Positions 34,326-44,657 of a stretch of DNA of 64,000 nt are shown in pieces; within the stretch, counting starts at the first letter, position 1; every line of letters starts with the position of its first letter. This stretch comes from Labrenzia sp. R4_2. Its GTDB lineage: Bacteria; Pseudomonadota; Alphaproteobacteria; Rhizobiales; Stappiaceae. The notes beneath the pieces were generated by a model, which was not told the origin of the DNA, did not search any database, and saw only the letters and a program-made list of their open reading frames with translations. The position numbers and the translations under genes are program-made. The stretch lies in assembly GCF_017743865.1 (NCBI RefSeq), contig NZ_JAGHRJ010000002.1, forward strand, positions 1 through 64,000. The letters run 5' to 3'.

Positions 34326-36582
34326 GGGCAGTCACTGCTTCTTCTTCGGTTTGGTCTGTTTCAAGGGCTTCAGACGGCTTCATGGAGAGCGTCAACCGGA
34401 CAAGCGTTCCGGTGTCGCCTGGATTGGCCTTCGGCGCATCCAGCAATTCAATGCCCCCTCCATGGTCTTCCAGAATCTTGCGCACGATGGCAAGTCCCAG
34501 TCCTGTCCCCTTCTCACGTGTCGTCATGTACGGCTCCAAGAGCCGCGATCGATTTTCTTCCGGCAGGCCGATGCCGTTGTCGACCACATCGACAATTACC
34601 CGCTGCGGATCGTCTTCCGGATCACATTTGACGTGAACGGAGACCGATCCCTTGGGCAAATCGTCACCCGTCCGGGCCGCAACGGCTTCCGTGGCGTTCT
34701 TGATAACATTTGTGAAGGCCTGTCCGACCAGCCGCTCGTCATACGTCGCCAAAACCGGGCTCTCAGGCAAGTCGGCGGTTACGGATATGTCCGGGTTCGC
34801 CACGGACTGCATGAAGGCAGCATTTCGAACAGATTCCCGCAAATCGCTCGTGGTTTTTTTCGGTTTGCGCATGCGCGCAAAGGACGAGAATTCATCGACC
34901 ATCTGCCCGATGTCGCCGACCTGGCGCACGATCGTATCGATGCACTGGTCGAAGACTTCGCGGTCCTCTTCGATCCGTTTGCCATAACGCCGCCGGATCC
35001 GCTCGGCAGACAACTGGATTGGTGTCAAAGGGTTCTTGATCTCATGCGCAATCCGTCGGGCAACATCCGCCCAGGCCGAGTTGCGTTGCGCGGACACAAG
35101 GTCGGTAATGTCGTCCAGCGTCACAACAAACCCGTGTTCCCGGCGGGTGGATTGCTCGCTCGTCGTGCGCACATTGATTGTCCGCAGCCGTCCCCCGCGC
35201 GTAATTTCAATCTGGGTTACTGGCATCTTGTCGCCTTGCAAGGCCAGAACATCGGAAAGGTAGTCCGTCAACTCCGGCAAGACGTCCGGTAACGGCTTGT
35301 TAAGGATACGAATTTCTTCAACTTGCAGGAGCTCTTCGGCGGACCGGTTGACCAGGATGATCGATCCCTCATCGTCCACCCCGATAACGCCGGTCGAAAC
35401 CCCAGAGAGGACAGCTTCGTTGAAGCGCCGCCTCCGATCTATCTGCTCGTTTGCCGCAAGAAGCGCATCCCGTTGACCGACCAGCTGACCGGTCATCTTG
35501 TTGAAACTTTGCCCGAGATTGGCAAGGTCCCCACCCGCTTTTTCTGTTGGGACGGTGACAGACAAGTTCCCGCTCGCCACTTCATCTGCAGCTGAAATGA
35601 GGCTACGGATCGGTGAGACCAGCTGATTTGCGAACCCGAAGCCGATCCATATCGCGGAAAGCAGCAGAACCAGAGCAACACCAAGATAGACCAGCGCAAA
35701 AGCGACCTGTACGCCGAACCGGCTGTTTTCCATTTGCTGGTATTGAAGTGCGCCGCTTTCGGCAAGGCCCATGTACTCCACGACACGCGGATCAAGACGG
35801 CGTACCGCATAAAGAACAAAGCCATCGTAGGCGGATAGGTTCATCACGCCGCCGACAAGGTTCGAAATCCCCGGCGCGATTAGAATTGGGTCACCGGATT
35901 GTGCCTTGAAGATGCTATCTGCCGGCGGCAGTGGGATATCGGCGTTGGGATCCAGAACAACCCTAGTCACCACGTCGCCTTCGCGGTTGATGATGTAGGC
36001 CGCCAGAATGCCGCGCAAGGAGACCTGTGTGCGGAAAAACTGATCAAACCGGGTCGGCTCGAAGTCGTAGACCGGCTTTGCCCGGTCCAGATCGGTCCGC
36101 ATTGCAATGAGATCGCCCCGCAGAACCCTTGCGTGTTCCTGCAAATAGGCCTGCGCCACCGTCAAGGCGTTGTCGATGATGGTGCGTGTTCGGTCCTCAA
36201 ACCAACGGTCGAGCCCACGATCAAGCGTCACAGCTGCCAGAATGGCCATCAGGATCGCTGGAACGGCTGCAACGACACTGAACAAAGCCACTACCCGCAC
36301 GTGAAGACGGGCGGCCGCCCGGCCACGGCGGCGGGCCTGAAGCAGTTTGATGATTTCATAGCCGATGAGCGCCAACAGGATCACGGCCCAAAGGCCGTTG
36401 ATCGCCATGGCCGTGACGATGACGTCGCGTGTCGGGTCGAGAGACGTCAGACCCATCAGGATGAAAAATGTGACCCCGATGGAAATGAGCGCCAGGATCA
36501 TGACTGCAAGACCGGCGCGCCGCCAGAACTTACTGGCGCTGCCGGATTGCGCTACGGGATGTTGCGCGGATTCCAGTATCAT
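34315..36582 (-). CDS. ntrY: Sensor histidine kinase NtrY
   Basis: A membrane-bound kinase of about 755 residues. Several hydrophobic segments with a periplasmic loop fill the first 330 residues, then a HAMP linker (SPIRSLISAADEVASGN), a PAS domain around residues 395-500 and a kinase core. The phosphorylated histidine is in [22 protein letters not shown], and the ATP-lid glycines are in VVDNGIGLPEENR and GTGLGLAIVRKI. It senses redox or nitrogen state and phosphorylates NtrX. The ATG at 36582 has an AGGGG site; a longer frame starts at 36654. Confidence 0.95.
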   Translation of the reverse strand: MILESAQHPVAQSGSASKFWRRAGLAVMILALISIGVTFFILMGLTSLDPTRDVIVTAMAINGLWAVILLALIGYEIIKLLQARRRGRAAARLHVRVVALFSVVAAVPAILMAILAAVTLDRGLDRWFEDRTRTIIDNALTVAQAYLQEHARVLRGDLIAMRTDLDRAKPVYDFEPTRFDQFFRTQVSLRGILAAYIINREGDVVTRVVLDPNADIPLPPADSIFKAQSGDPILIAPGISNLVGGVMNLSAYDGFVLYAVRRLDPRVVEYMGLAESGALQYQQMENSRFGVQVAFALVYLGVALVLLLSAIWIGFGFANQLVSPIRSLISAADEVASGNLSVTVPTEKAGGDLANLGQSFNKMTGQLVGQRDALLAANEQIDRRRRFNEAVLSGVSTGVIGVDDEGSIILVNRSAEELLQVEEIRILNKPLPDVLPELTDYLSDVLALQGDKMPVTQIEITRGGRLRTINVRTTSEQSTRREHGFVVTLDDITDLVSAQRNSAWADVARRIAHEIKNPLTPIQLSAERIRRRYGKRIEEDREVFDQCIDTIVRQVGDIGQMVDEFSSFARMRKPKKTTSDLRESVRNAAFMQSVANPDISVTADLPESPVLATYDERLVGQAFTNVIKNATEAVAARTGDDLPKGSVSVHVKCDPEDDPQRVIVDVVDNGIGLPEENRSRLLEPYMTTREKGTGLGLAIVRKILEDHGGGIELLDAPKANPGDTGTLVRLTLSMKPSEALETDQTEEEAVTAHGA

Positions 36583-36735
36583 TCGGCCCCTGGTATTTGC
36601 CTGCAAGAACTCGGCGCAGAATAACACGATCTGCGAATGCGGCAGACTTACCACACAATGTTGCGAAATTGCGACAAGGCAAAATCGTCCACTGACAAAT
36701 TCAAGTGAAAAGTGGCGCTGAATTTTGTTCCAGCG

Positions 36736-38175
36736 TCACCGTGTGGAGCGCATAACCTGTATATCCAAATCCCGGATTTTCTTGCGCAAAGTGTTGCGGT
36801 TCACGCCCAAAAGCTCTGCCGCCTTGATCTGGTTTCCTCGCGTTGCCGCAAGCGCCGCGCTGATCAGAGGATACTCCACCTCCCGTAAAATGCGATGGTA
36901 GAGCCCAGGGGGCGGCAGCGCGTCGCCGAACGTTTCGAAATATCCGGACAAGTACTTTTCAACGGACCCGCCAAGATCAACGGTTTCGGACGTTTCATCT
37001 TCGAGCGGATTCGTGGACGGTTGGCTCAGCTCATGATCAAGCATTGCCTCGCCGATAACATCCTGCGGATAGAGCGCCGCCAACCTGCGAACGAGGTTTT
37101 CCAGTTCCCGCACGTTGCCCGGCCAACGGTACCGGCGCATCAGGTTCATCGCGCTCTGATCGACCTGCTTGGCCGGAAGACCTTCCTTTTCCGCCATGGA
37201 AAAGAAGTGCCGCACAAGGTCCGGAATGTCCTCAACCCGTTCGCGCAGCGGTGGGAGCCGGATCGGTACAACGTTCAGCCGGAAATACAGATCTTCGCGG
37301 AATAGTCCCTGATTGATGAGATGCCGTAAATCCTTGTTGGTGGCCGCAACGATACGGACATCGGTTTTGATCGGGGTTCGACCACCGACAGTGGTGTATT
37401 CGCCTTGCTGCAGGACGCGGAGAAGTCGGGTCTGCGCCTCCATGGGCATATCACCGATCTCATCCAGGAAAAGCGTTCCGCCATCTGCCTGCTCGAACCG
37501 GCCAGAGCTCCTGTTCTGTGCGCCCGTGAATGCGCCTTTCTCATGCCCGAACAACTCGGCCTCGATCAGATCCCGCGGGATGGCCGCCATGTTTATCGCG
37601 ACAAAGGGGCCGTTGCGCCGCTTGCCATAGTCATGCAGCGCGCGCGCCACCAGCTCCTTGCCCGTTCCAGATTCGCCATTGATCATGACTGTCAAATCAG
37701 TCTGCATCAGACGAGCCAGAACGCGGTAAATCTCCTGCATTGCCGGCGAACGGCCAACAAGCGGCATTCCCTCGCCGCTTTCCTCTATATCGGCCACAGG
37801 ACGTTTCTTCGGCTCCTCCAGCGCACGCTGGACGATCCCGGTCAGTTCTTTCAGGTCAAACGGTTTGGGCAGATACTCATAGGCGCCCTTTTCCGATGCC
37901 TTGATTGCGGTCATGAACGTGTTTTGCGCACTCATAACCAAAACGGGCAGTTCCGGGCGCATCTTCTTGATGCGCGGCAAGACATCAAAGATGTTCTCAT
38001 CCGGCATCACCACATCGGTGATCACCAGATCTCCGTCGCCGGCTGAAACCCAGCGCCAGAGCGTGGACGCATTCGACGTCAAACGCACCGTATATCCAGC
38101 CCGCGACAGGGCCTGGTTAAGCACGGTGCGGATGGCGGCATCATCATCGGCAACCAAAATCGTGCCAGTCGGCAT
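36736..38175 (-). CDS. ntrC: Nitrogen regulation response regulator NtrC
   Basis: A 479-residue sigma-54 activator. D54 in LVITDVVMP is the phosphorylation site. The AAA+ domain includes [16 protein letters not shown] (Walker A), an intact [13 protein letters not shown] motif for sigma-54 contact and [12 protein letters not shown] (Walker B). The C-terminal Fis-like HTH reads [20 protein letters not shown]. When nitrogen is limiting it switches on glutamine synthetase and uptake genes. It follows ntrB by 13 bases and precedes ntrY by about 150 bases, where a separate ntrYX promoter may lie. Confidence 0.98.
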   Translation of the reverse strand: MPTGTILVADDDAAIRTVLNQALSRAGYTVRLTSNASTLWRWVSAGDGDLVITDVVMPDENIFDVLPRIKKMRPELPVLVMSAQNTFMTAIKASEKGAYEYLPKPFDLKELTGIVQRALEEPKKRPVADIEESGEGMPLVGRSPAMQEIYRVLARLMQTDLTVMINGESGTGKELVARALHDYGKRRNGPFVAINMAAIPRDLIEAELFGHEKGAFTGAQNRSSGRFEQADGGTLFLDEIGDMPMEAQTRLLRVLQQGEYTTVGGRTPIKTDVRIVAATNKDLRHLINQGLFREDLYFRLNVVPIRLPPLRERVEDIPDLVRHFFSMAEKEGLPAKQVDQSAMNLMRRYRWPGNVRELENLVRRLAALYPQDVIGEAMLDHELSQPSTNPLEDETSETVDLGGSVEKYLSGYFETFGDALPPPGLYHRILREVEYPLISAALAATRGNQIKAAELLGVNRNTLRKKIRDLDIQVMRSTR

Positions 38176-38188
38176 GGTCAGTCAGCCC

Positions 38189-39328
38189 TTATACTGCTCC
38201 GGCCCCAGGCCCGGAATCGGTGGTTGAATACGCTGGCATCAAAATCCGGAAGACTGTTTTTCCGCGCTGGCTGTCACACTCGATGACACCTCCATGATCG
38301 CCGATGATCTTGGCTACGAGCGCGAGACCCAGTCCGGAACCGTTTGTTTTTGTTGTGATAAATGGCTCAAACAGATGCGGCAGCAAATCTTCAGGAACGC
38401 CCGGGCCGTTGTCCTGGACGCAAAACTCGAGCGGCAGGCTGACCTTGTCTTCTGTGCCGGGCACAGACAGGCGGACACCAGGCCGGAATGCAGTCGAAAT
38501 CCGGATTTCGCCATCCGGATCGTCTCCAATCGCCTCACTGGCATTCTTGATCAGATTCAAGAAAACCTGGATCAACTGATCCTTGTTGGCATAGACCGGC
38601 GGCAACGAGGGGTCATAATTCTCAATGATCCTGTTGTCCCGTGCAAAGCCGCTGTCGGACAATCGCTTCACATGATCCAGGACGACGTGGATGTTGACGG
38701 GGTCGCGCTCGATCGGCCGCTCATCGGAAAACACTTCCATCCGGTCGACCAGTTTCACGATCCGGTCGGTTTCATCCGTGATCAACCGGGTCAAAGCCCG
38801 GTCTTCATCGGGAGCTGATTGTTCGAGCAACTGGGCGGCACCGCGAATCCCGGACAACGGGTTCTTGATCTCATGCGCAAGCATGGCGGCCAAACCTGTG
38901 ACCGTGCGCGCTGCGCCGCGCGATGTCAGTTGGCGGTCGATTTTTTCCGCCATCGTGCGCTCTTGAAACATCAGCACCACCGCACCGGGCCGGTTCGCGA
39001 CCGGCGCTGCATTGATGTCGACAATCTTCGGCGCGCCGATGCGGGGCGACCCAATATCGACCTTGTACTCGTTGACAGCGGCACCGCGCTCACGAACCTG
39101 GTCAATCAGTGTCAGAAGCGGACTTCCGAACGGGATGAACTCATTGATTGGATGCCGGCGCAGCACGGAGATGCTGGACCGCATGAAAAACTCCGCCGCC
39201 ATATTGGCTGATTCAATCACCCCATCCGGAGCAACAAGCAAGACCGGATGCGGGAGTGCATCGAGGATGGTTGGACCGTCGCTGGCCAGGGCTTCGGTGC
39301 GTCCCTTTGGAGTATCTCGATCCGTCAC
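38189..39328 (-). CDS. ntrB: Nitrogen regulation sensor kinase NtrB
   Basis: A soluble histidine kinase/phosphatase of about 379 residues. A PAS domain lies at about residues 20-120, the phosphohistidine is in [23 protein letters not shown], and the ATP domain shows ENDR-like N-box asparagines ([10 protein letters not shown]) and [13 protein letters not shown]. It responds to PII protein and controls NtrC. The GTG at 39328 overlaps the dusB stop as GTGA; a TTG at 39361 is the alternative. Translational coupling to dusB is thus likely, as in the enteric and rhizobial nifR3-ntrB pair. Confidence 0.95.
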   Translation of the reverse strand: MTDRDTPKGRTEALASDGPTILDALPHPVLLVAPDGVIESANMAAEFFMRSSISVLRRHPINEFIPFGSPLLTLIDQVRERGAAVNEYKVDIGSPRIGAPKIVDINAAPVANRPGAVVLMFQERTMAEKIDRQLTSRGAARTVTGLAAMLAHEIKNPLSGIRGAAQLLEQSAPDEDRALTRLITDETDRIVKLVDRMEVFSDERPIERDPVNIHVVLDHVKRLSDSGFARDNRIIENYDPSLPPVYANKDQLIQVFLNLIKNASEAIGDDPDGEIRISTAFRPGVRLSVPGTEDKVSLPLEFCVQDNGPGVPEDLLPHLFEPFITTKTNGSGLGLALVAKIIGDHGGVIECDSQRGKTVFRILMPAYSTTDSGPGAGAV

Positions 39329-40380
39329 GCTGCCGTCCGTGTATTGCAGGAAGAAAACCAATCGGACGCAATCCGGACGACCTCATCCGGCTGGTTCGAT
39401 GTCATCATAGTTTTTTTGAGGCCAGCCGGCATATCCAGTGCGCCCTGTTCAATGGACGTATCGAGGTACCATCCGAGGTGTTTTCGTGCGATCCGCACGC
39501 CTGGCAAGACGCCGTAAAGGCCCAGAATTGCCTCGTAATGCTCGATCACCAAATCTCCAAGCGCATTGCCTTGGGGTGATGACAGGACCTCGCCCGTTTC
39601 GAGGTAGTGTCCAACGAGGCCCGGCAACCATGGCCGGCCATATGCACCCCGCCCAATCATGACCGCATCGGCACCAGACGACGCCAACATCGCGTCAGCG
39701 CTTTCAATACCCGTGCAATCCCCATTGGCGATCAGCGGTACCGATATTTCAGATTTGACGGCCGAAATCGCGTCCCAATCTGCCGTGCCTTTATAAAACT
39801 GACAGCGTGTCCGGCCATGCACCGTGATCAGTTGCACACCAGCAGCTTCCGCCCGGCGCGCAAGCTCAGGTGCATTGATCGTGGTGTCGTCCCAACCAAG
39901 ACGCATCTTGAGCGTCACCGGGACATCAACGGCTTCAACTGTTGCTTCAATCAAGGTCAAGGCATGATCGAGATCGCGCATCAAGGCCGAACCGGAGTAT
40001 CCGGAGGTCACCTTTTTCGCGGGACATCCCATGTTTATATCGATGATATCGGCGCCCAGACCCGCGATAACTTTGGCTGCTTCGCCCATCCAACGCGCTT
40101 CCCGGCCGGCCAGTTGAACGACATGCAAACCCCCATCCTGCGCTTCGGCGCGCATCTGGGTTTCCGCATCACCTTTGACGAAGGATTCGCTGGCAACCAT
40201 TTCGCTGACCACCATGCCTGCGCCGAACCGGGCCGCCAGACGGCGGAACGGCAGATCGCTCACGCCAGACATCGGCGCCAGGACCGCGCGATTTTTCAGG
40301 GAGTGGGGGCCGATCTTGATAGACTTCATGCCAGGTCGCGACGCGCTTTCACAAATGCTCATTGTCTGTGCATTTCTCAT
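39325..40380 (-). CDS. dusB: tRNA-dihydrouridine synthase DusB (NifR3)
   Basis: A 351-residue FMN enzyme that reduces uridines in the tRNA D-loop. The barrel start [21 protein letters not shown] binds FMN; the active cysteine is in [18 protein letters not shown] near residue 117; [16 protein letters not shown] and [11 protein letters not shown] follow. Length and motifs are normal. It leads the dusB-ntrBC cluster; the old name nifR3 reflects this position. The start is uncertain (40380, 40362 or 40329). The 117-base gap to ispDF is a divergent promoter region. Confidence 0.95.
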   Translation of the reverse strand: MRNAQTMSICESASRPGMKSIKIGPHSLKNRAVLAPMSGVSDLPFRRLAARFGAGMVVSEMVASESFVKGDAETQMRAEAQDGGLHVVQLAGREARWMGEAAKVIAGLGADIIDINMGCPAKKVTSGYSGSALMRDLDHALTLIEATVEAVDVPVTLKMRLGWDDTTINAPELARRAEAAGVQLITVHGRTRCQFYKGTADWDAISAVKSEISVPLIANGDCTGIESADAMLASSGADAVMIGRGAYGRPWLPGLVGHYLETGEVLSSPQGNALGDLVIEHYEAILGLYGVLPGVRIARKHLGWYLDTSIEQGALDMPAGLKKTMMTSNQPDEVVRIASDWFSSCNTRTAA

Positions 40381-40497
40381 TCTGCCTATATACTAGACAT
40401 TTCACAGATGGCAACAAGGGATAAATTGCGGTCAGGCCATTGATTTGGTTAAAGACGATCTCGTGACGAGGCAACTGCCCTTTGGAGATCTAACACC

Positions 40498-41748
40498 ATG
40501 CCGAAAACCGCCGCTCTTGTTGTCGCCGCCGGACGCGGCAGCCGAATGGCGCAAGACGGCAGCACCACTCCGAAGCAGTACCGACAAATCGCCGACGCTC
40601 CGATCCTCTCCCATACATTGAAAGCACTCGGGAATCATCCCGCAATCTCAACGATTCTTTCGGTGATCCACGCAGACGACGGCGACGCGTATGCCAACGC
40701 TGTGGAGTCTCTGCCGCAAGAAGTATCCTCAAAGCTCTTGTCGGCGGTGGTTGGCGGAAAAACACGGCAGAAGTCGGTCTTGAACGGTTTAAAGGCTTTG
40801 GAAAAAGCCGACCCGGATTTTGTCCTTATACATGATGCAGCTCGCCCCTTCCTAAGCGCCGACGTATTGGACGGCATCATCGAAGCGTTAGAAGAAGGTC
40901 AAGACGGCGTTCTTCCCGCTGTTCCCGTCGTTGACACCTTAAAACGCCAGCCACAAGGCGCTGACAGGTTGGAAACCGTCGACCGCAGCAATCTTCATGC
41001 GGCACAAACGCCGCAGGGTTTCCCCTTCGCCAAGATCCTATCTGCTCATCGGGCCGCGGCATCTGCTGGTCTCGATGACTTTACCGATGATACCAGTCTT
41101 GCAGAATGGGCTGGCCTTGTGATTGCACTGAGCAATGGCGATCCGGCGAACTTCAAGATAACAACCCCGGCCGACCTCAGCCGGGCACAAACTCTAGCAA
41201 AGACGCGGACCATGACTGCCTCAACCCATCAAAAACCGTCTCTGGCAAGCCTTCAAGATGTCCGGACCGGCGTCGGATATGATGTTCATGCATTCGAGGC
41301 CGGAACAGAGGTCGTTCTTGGCGGCGTTGGCATACCTCATACCCAATCCTTGAAAGGCCACTCGGATGCAGACGTAGTTCTGCATGCAATTACAGATGCG
41401 ACACTTGGGGCGATTGGCGACGGTGATATCGGTCAGCATTTTCCGCCCAGCGACCCAAAGTGGAAAGGCGCTGCGTCGGACCAATTTCAGATCGACGCGG
41501 TCCGACGGGTTAAAGATCTTGGCGGCCGGATCGCCCATATAGACGTCACCATCGTCTGCGAGGCTCCAAAGATCGGACCGCACCGCGAAACAATCCGGGC
41601 ATCCATTGCAACTATTTGCGACATTTCGAGCTCTCGGGTTTCGGTAAAGGCGACAACATCGGAAAAACTCGGGTTTACCGGCCGGAAAGAAGGGATTGCG
41701 GCGCTCGCCAGCGTCACGGTCCGCTTGCCACTGAACGAAGATGAGTAA
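40498..41748 (+). CDS. ispDF: Bifunctional 2-C-methyl-D-erythritol 4-phosphate cytidylyltransferase / MEcPP synthase
   Basis: A 416-residue fusion of two steps of the non-mevalonate isoprenoid pathway. IspD (residues 1-235) shows [14 protein letters not shown] and the DAARPF nucleotide site. IspF (from about residue 255) has the metal-binding GVGYDVHAF and the [14 protein letters not shown] region, then [12 protein letters not shown]. The fusion is usual in alphaproteobacteria that lack separate genes. GGAG sits 10 bases before the ATG. It overlaps pncC by eight bases. Confidence 0.97.
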   Translation: MPKTAALVVAAGRGSRMAQDGSTTPKQYRQIADAPILSHTLKALGNHPAISTILSVIHADDGDAYANAVESLPQEVSSKLLSAVVGGKTRQKSVLNGLKALEKADPDFVLIHDAARPFLSADVLDGIIEALEEGQDGVLPAVPVVDTLKRQPQGADRLETVDRSNLHAAQTPQGFPFAKILSAHRAAASAGLDDFTDDTSLAEWAGLVIALSNGDPANFKITTPADLSRAQTLAKTRTMTASTHQKPSLASLQDVRTGVGYDVHAFEAGTEVVLGGVGIPHTQSLKGHSDADVVLHAITDATLGAIGDGDIGQHFPPSDPKWKGAASDQFQIDAVRRVKDLGGRIAHIDVTIVCEAPKIGPHRETIRASIATICDISSSRVSVKATTSEKLGFTGRKEGIAALASVTVRLPLNEDE

Positions 41749-42265
41749 GATCCAGATGTCCGGCAAACACCCTGCAAACCTCTCTGAACTTTGCACACTC
41801 GCAACCTCCGTTTTGGACGCCATGAAGGTCCGGAACATGATGGTGGCGACAGCAGAATCGTGCACCGGCGGGCTTATTGCCGGGAGCTTGACCGATATTG
41901 CGGGCTCATCAGCCGTTGTGGATCGCGGGTTTGTGACCTATTCCAACGAAGCCAAAACGGACATGCTCGGTGTACCGGCACAACTGATTGCGAAGGTCGG
42001 CGCTGTTAGCAAAGACGTCGCCGTAGCCATGGCCGAAGGTGCGCTCGCCAAGTCCAAAGCCGACATCGCAGTGTCCGTCACAGGAATTGCCGGACCGGGT
42101 GGAGGCGGCGACGAAAAACCAGTCGGCACCGTTCATATTGCTGTTGCGGTGAAGAATAAACCGACGAGGCATTTGCATTGCTGGTTTGCCGACAATGGCA
42201 GGACCTCGATCCGACTAGAAACGGTCCAGACCGCCCTCACCGCTCTGCTAGACGCTCTGGACTAG
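41741..42265 (+). CDS. pncC: Nicotinamide-nucleotide amidohydrolase (CinA C-terminal family)
   Basis: A 174-residue stand-alone CinA-C domain that turns nicotinamide mononucleotide into nicotinic acid mononucleotide for NAD recycling. The serine nucleophile region is [15 protein letters not shown] near residue 42, and the conserved [20 protein letters not shown] loop follows. The N-terminal COG1058 domain of full CinA is absent, as is common. It overlaps the ispDF stop by eight bases, so it is translated with it. Confidence 0.95.
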   Translation: MSKIQMSGKHPANLSELCTLATSVLDAMKVRNMMVATAESCTGGLIAGSLTDIAGSSAVVDRGFVTYSNEAKTDMLGVPAQLIAKVGAVSKDVAVAMAEGALAKSKADIAVSVTGIAGPGGGGDEKPVGTVHIAVAVKNKPTRHLHCWFADNGRTSIRLETVQTALTALLDALD

Positions 42266-42498
42266 CTGCTCAGTCGAAATTTTTTTGACTTCGCAAAGAG
42301 TAGCTGTTCAATCGCTGTCGAAAGCACATGACCGAGCGTCCTGCTGGCGTGATTAGGGCCAAATGTGCAATGCAAATAAAACACCTATAAAACCGTCCGC
42401 CGCTTGGTAACCGGTGGTTTACACTGGCCAAGAAAGGCGTTTTACGACCAGGCCCGGCAAATGTAGGTTGCAGTTGTTGCAAACAAAACATCCGTGCC

Positions 42499-42969
42499 AT
42501 GACGATCAGAAACGCCCTTCTCGCGGCGATCACATTGTTGGTTCCAGTCAGTGCTCAGGCAGGTGGAATTCCCCAGCCTGGCGACTTCTATTTTATATCG
42601 CGGGATCAACAAGGCACGTTCGTTGGAAGCCACAAACTCTACCTCGAGTATTCCAGTGGTTTGAAACAAGTCAGCTACTGCAATCGCGACTACTATGTGC
42701 GCAGCCACTCCGTTGCGTGGACTCAGTTTGAGACCGAACTCGGCCGGACAGTTCAAATCGAATACAATTTCGGCCGTGGATGGCGCCCGATCTGTCAGCG
42801 ACCGCAGGATCAGGTTGCCCTTGCTGATCTTGGCATCGACATGCAGCCGAGAGAATTCCTGCAGCAATCACAAAGTGACGACAAACCTGTCAGCCGCTTG
42901 AGCGCGATCAGCGGCATCTTTAACAAGAGCAAGGCTAACAGCCGATACAAAAGCTACCATACGCGCTGA
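42499..42969 (+). CDS. Secreted cysteine-pair protein, tandem paralogue 1
   Basis: I do not recognise this family. The 156-residue product has a signal peptide cleaved after SAQA near residue 21. The mature domain carries ISRD, FVGSH, an aromatic YCNRDYYVR block, AWTQFE, GWRPIC and ADLGI. Cysteines C61 and C99 are 38 residues apart, a spacing repeated in both neighbours. A SRLSAI stretch and a basic tail end the protein. It is the first of three paralogues on the same strand, 233 bases after pncC. A disulfide-bonded periplasmic or surface protein is likely; function unknown. Confidence 0.75.
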   Translation: MTIRNALLAAITLLVPVSAQAGGIPQPGDFYFISRDQQGTFVGSHKLYLEYSSGLKQVSYCNRDYYVRSHSVAWTQFETELGRTVQIEYNFGRGWRPICQRPQDQVALADLGIDMQPREFLQQSQSDDKPVSRLSAISGIFNKSKANSRYKSYHTR

Positions 42970-43126
42970 TTTACATTCTGACCGCAGCGCATGCCGCAGA
43001 GTTTATTTCATTAAAACTTTAGACAATTTCGAACCCCTTCAGAAATTTGTTCTTGAAGGATTTCGGTTATTCAAGACGTTGAGCATCTTTGCTTTCGCGA
43101 AATGAGTTCGCGAATAAGGACCGGAT

Positions 43127-43600
43127 ATGATGATCCAGAAGACAGTAATGGCCGCCGCGCTGGCACTCGCGTGCACCGCACCGACCCAGACCTATGCTGA
43201 CCAACTTGAACCGGGTGATACCTACATCATCTCCCGGGACGGTCATCGCATCTTCCGCGGGTCCCATCAAATCTACAACCGCATGGCCGAAGGTCTGGTT
43301 GAGGTGACCTATTGCCAAAGATCCTATTGGGTGAGGTACGCAACTGTTGCCTGGACCCAGCTTGAAGTTGACCGCGGATATGAGCTGCGCGTCGAGTACA
43401 ATCGCGGCAAAGGCTGGCGGCCGATTTGTGCAAATCCCGAGGAACAAGTCACCCTTGCTGATCTTGGGATCAATGAAGATCCACGGCTGATCATTCAGGA
43501 AGACGGTCCGCTGGTGAACCCGATCAGCCGCTTCGCTGCAATTAGCAAATCATTCGGCTCTGGCGACAAGGCAAAAGGCTCTTACCACGCCACTGAATAG
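43127..43600 (+). CDS. Secreted cysteine-pair protein, tandem paralogue 2
   Basis: A 157-residue paralogue of the preceding gene, with the same layout: signal peptide ending near YADQ, then ISRD, FRGSH, TYCQRSYWVR, VAWTQLE, EYN, GWRPIC, VTLADLGI and a SRFAAI tail. C63 and C101 keep the 38-residue spacing; a further cysteine is in the signal peptide. Paralogues 1 and 2 are closest to each other, with identity easily visible over the core. The ATG at 43127 follows a GGA-rich site. No partner domain suggests an activity. Confidence 0.75.
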   Translation: MMIQKTVMAAALALACTAPTQTYADQLEPGDTYIISRDGHRIFRGSHQIYNRMAEGLVEVTYCQRSYWVRYATVAWTQLEVDRGYELRVEYNRGKGWRPICANPEEQVTLADLGINEDPRLIIQEDGPLVNPISRFAAISKSFGSGDKAKGSYHATE

Positions 43601-43691
43601 GCTCGAAATCCATTGGTAAGGCTCGCGCAAGACAATTGCCGTAAAAAAGGATCGTGACTTAAAGACGAGAACCGAAAGCTGTACAGGACAT

Positions 43692-44132
43692 TTGCCGATG
43701 ACACGCGCTCAATGCATAGCAATCCTGACGTTTTTGCCAGCGATCACTCTGGCCGGTTCCAGTTTTGCGCAAAGCGACTACTATATTCGGTCCCAATATC
43801 CGGATGGCACATTCACCGGCTCTCACGAGATTCTGACACGGCCCAAAGAAGGCTACTACCAGGCGCAATATTGCGATCGCATGTTCTGGGTCAGCACGAC
43901 CACCGTCGTATGGACCGAGGAAGAAGTTGCCGCCGGTCGAACACTGATCCTGGAAGAAAATTTCGGTGAAGAACGCAACGTGTTATGCAGCGACAACACG
44001 GCCTTCGCCAGCCTTTACGACCTTGGCCTGGAGAAGCGGGAAATCGAAGCCCTTCGGGAGCCGGAAGGATCCTTCCAGACGCGGGCAAGCCGCATTCATA
44101 CGATCCGCGACGCATTCAAGCAGTTCAAATAA
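43692..44132 (+). CDS. Secreted cysteine-pair protein, tandem paralogue 3 (diverged)
   Basis: A 146-residue diverged member of the same triplet. A signal peptide ends near SSFAQ, then come YYIRS, FTGSH, QYCDRMFWVS, VVWTEEE, EENFGEE and a YDLGLE motif; C61 and C99 again lie 38 residues apart. The GWRPIC phrase of the others is changed to RNVLC, and the last part is SRIHTIRDAFKQFK, more helical. It lies 91 bases after paralogue 2. The divergence after duplication suggests a separate partner or ligand. Function unknown. Confidence 0.72.
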   Translation: MPMTRAQCIAILTFLPAITLAGSSFAQSDYYIRSQYPDGTFTGSHEILTRPKEGYYQAQYCDRMFWVSTTTVVWTEEEVAAGRTLILEENFGEERNVLCSDNTAFASLYDLGLEKREIEALREPEGSFQTRASRIHTIRDAFKQFK

Positions 44133-44158
44133 ATCAGCAATAGCGGCCGGACTTACGC

Positions 44159-44611
44159 CTAGCCGCCATAGACCTGATCTGCGCGGGTCTCGAAGGCGTT
44201 TGAAAATTTCCGGAACGCCTTATCGAACATGGCCCCCATCAACGATCCCAGCGCTCGGCTGCGGAACTCGTAATTGATATAAAACCCGACCGTACTCCGG
44301 CCATCGTCGACATCCTTGAACGTCCACTTGTTTTCTAGATGCTTGAACGGGCCGTCCAGATACTCAACCAAGATGGTCTTGCTATCGGGCTGAAGTTCCA
44401 CCCGGCTGGTGAATGTTTCCTTGAACATCTTATAGGCAACGGTCATGTCGGCGACCAGCACGGTGCGCCCGTCCGGCAGTTCCTTCCGGCCACGCACTTG
44501 CAGGGCCTGGCAAAGCGGAACGAACTTCGGATATTGCTCAACATCTGCCACGAGGCGGAACATGTCGTCCGCCTTGTGATTGACCTTATGCGAAGATGAA
44601 AAACTGGGCAT
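44159..44611 (-). CDS. RatA/COQ10-type START-domain protein
   Basis: A 150-residue START-like (SRPBCC) protein. The N-terminal block VNHKADDMFRLVADVEQYPKFVPLC is typical of RatA/COQ10 proteins, and the deep pocket ends with GSLMGAMFDKAFRKFSNAFETRA. Alphaproteobacterial members probably bind ubiquinone or its precursors rather than act as ribosome toxins. It is the last gene of the lipA cluster, 46 bases after lipA, on the minus strand. Assignment to ubiquinone handling is by analogy. Confidence 0.85.
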   Translation of the reverse strand: MPSFSSSHKVNHKADDMFRLVADVEQYPKFVPLCQALQVRGRKELPDGRTVLVADMTVAYKMFKETFTSRVELQPDSKTILVEYLDGPFKHLENKWTFKDVDDGRSTVGFYINYEFRSRALGSLMGAMFDKAFRKFSNAFETRADQVYGG

Positions 44612-44657
44612 GGGTCAGTGTGGTCCTATCGCCTTGCCAAATCCTTTAAGCGGGCCA

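Noticed and set aside
36655..36735. Extra N-terminal coding for ntrY up to 36654
   Set aside because: The frame is open to 36654, but the ATG at 36582 has a clear AGGGG site and gives the usual NtrY start.
42266..42320. A T-run near AGTCGAAATTTTTTTGACT after pncC as a terminator
   Set aside because: The stem around the T-run is only three or four bases, too weak to support.
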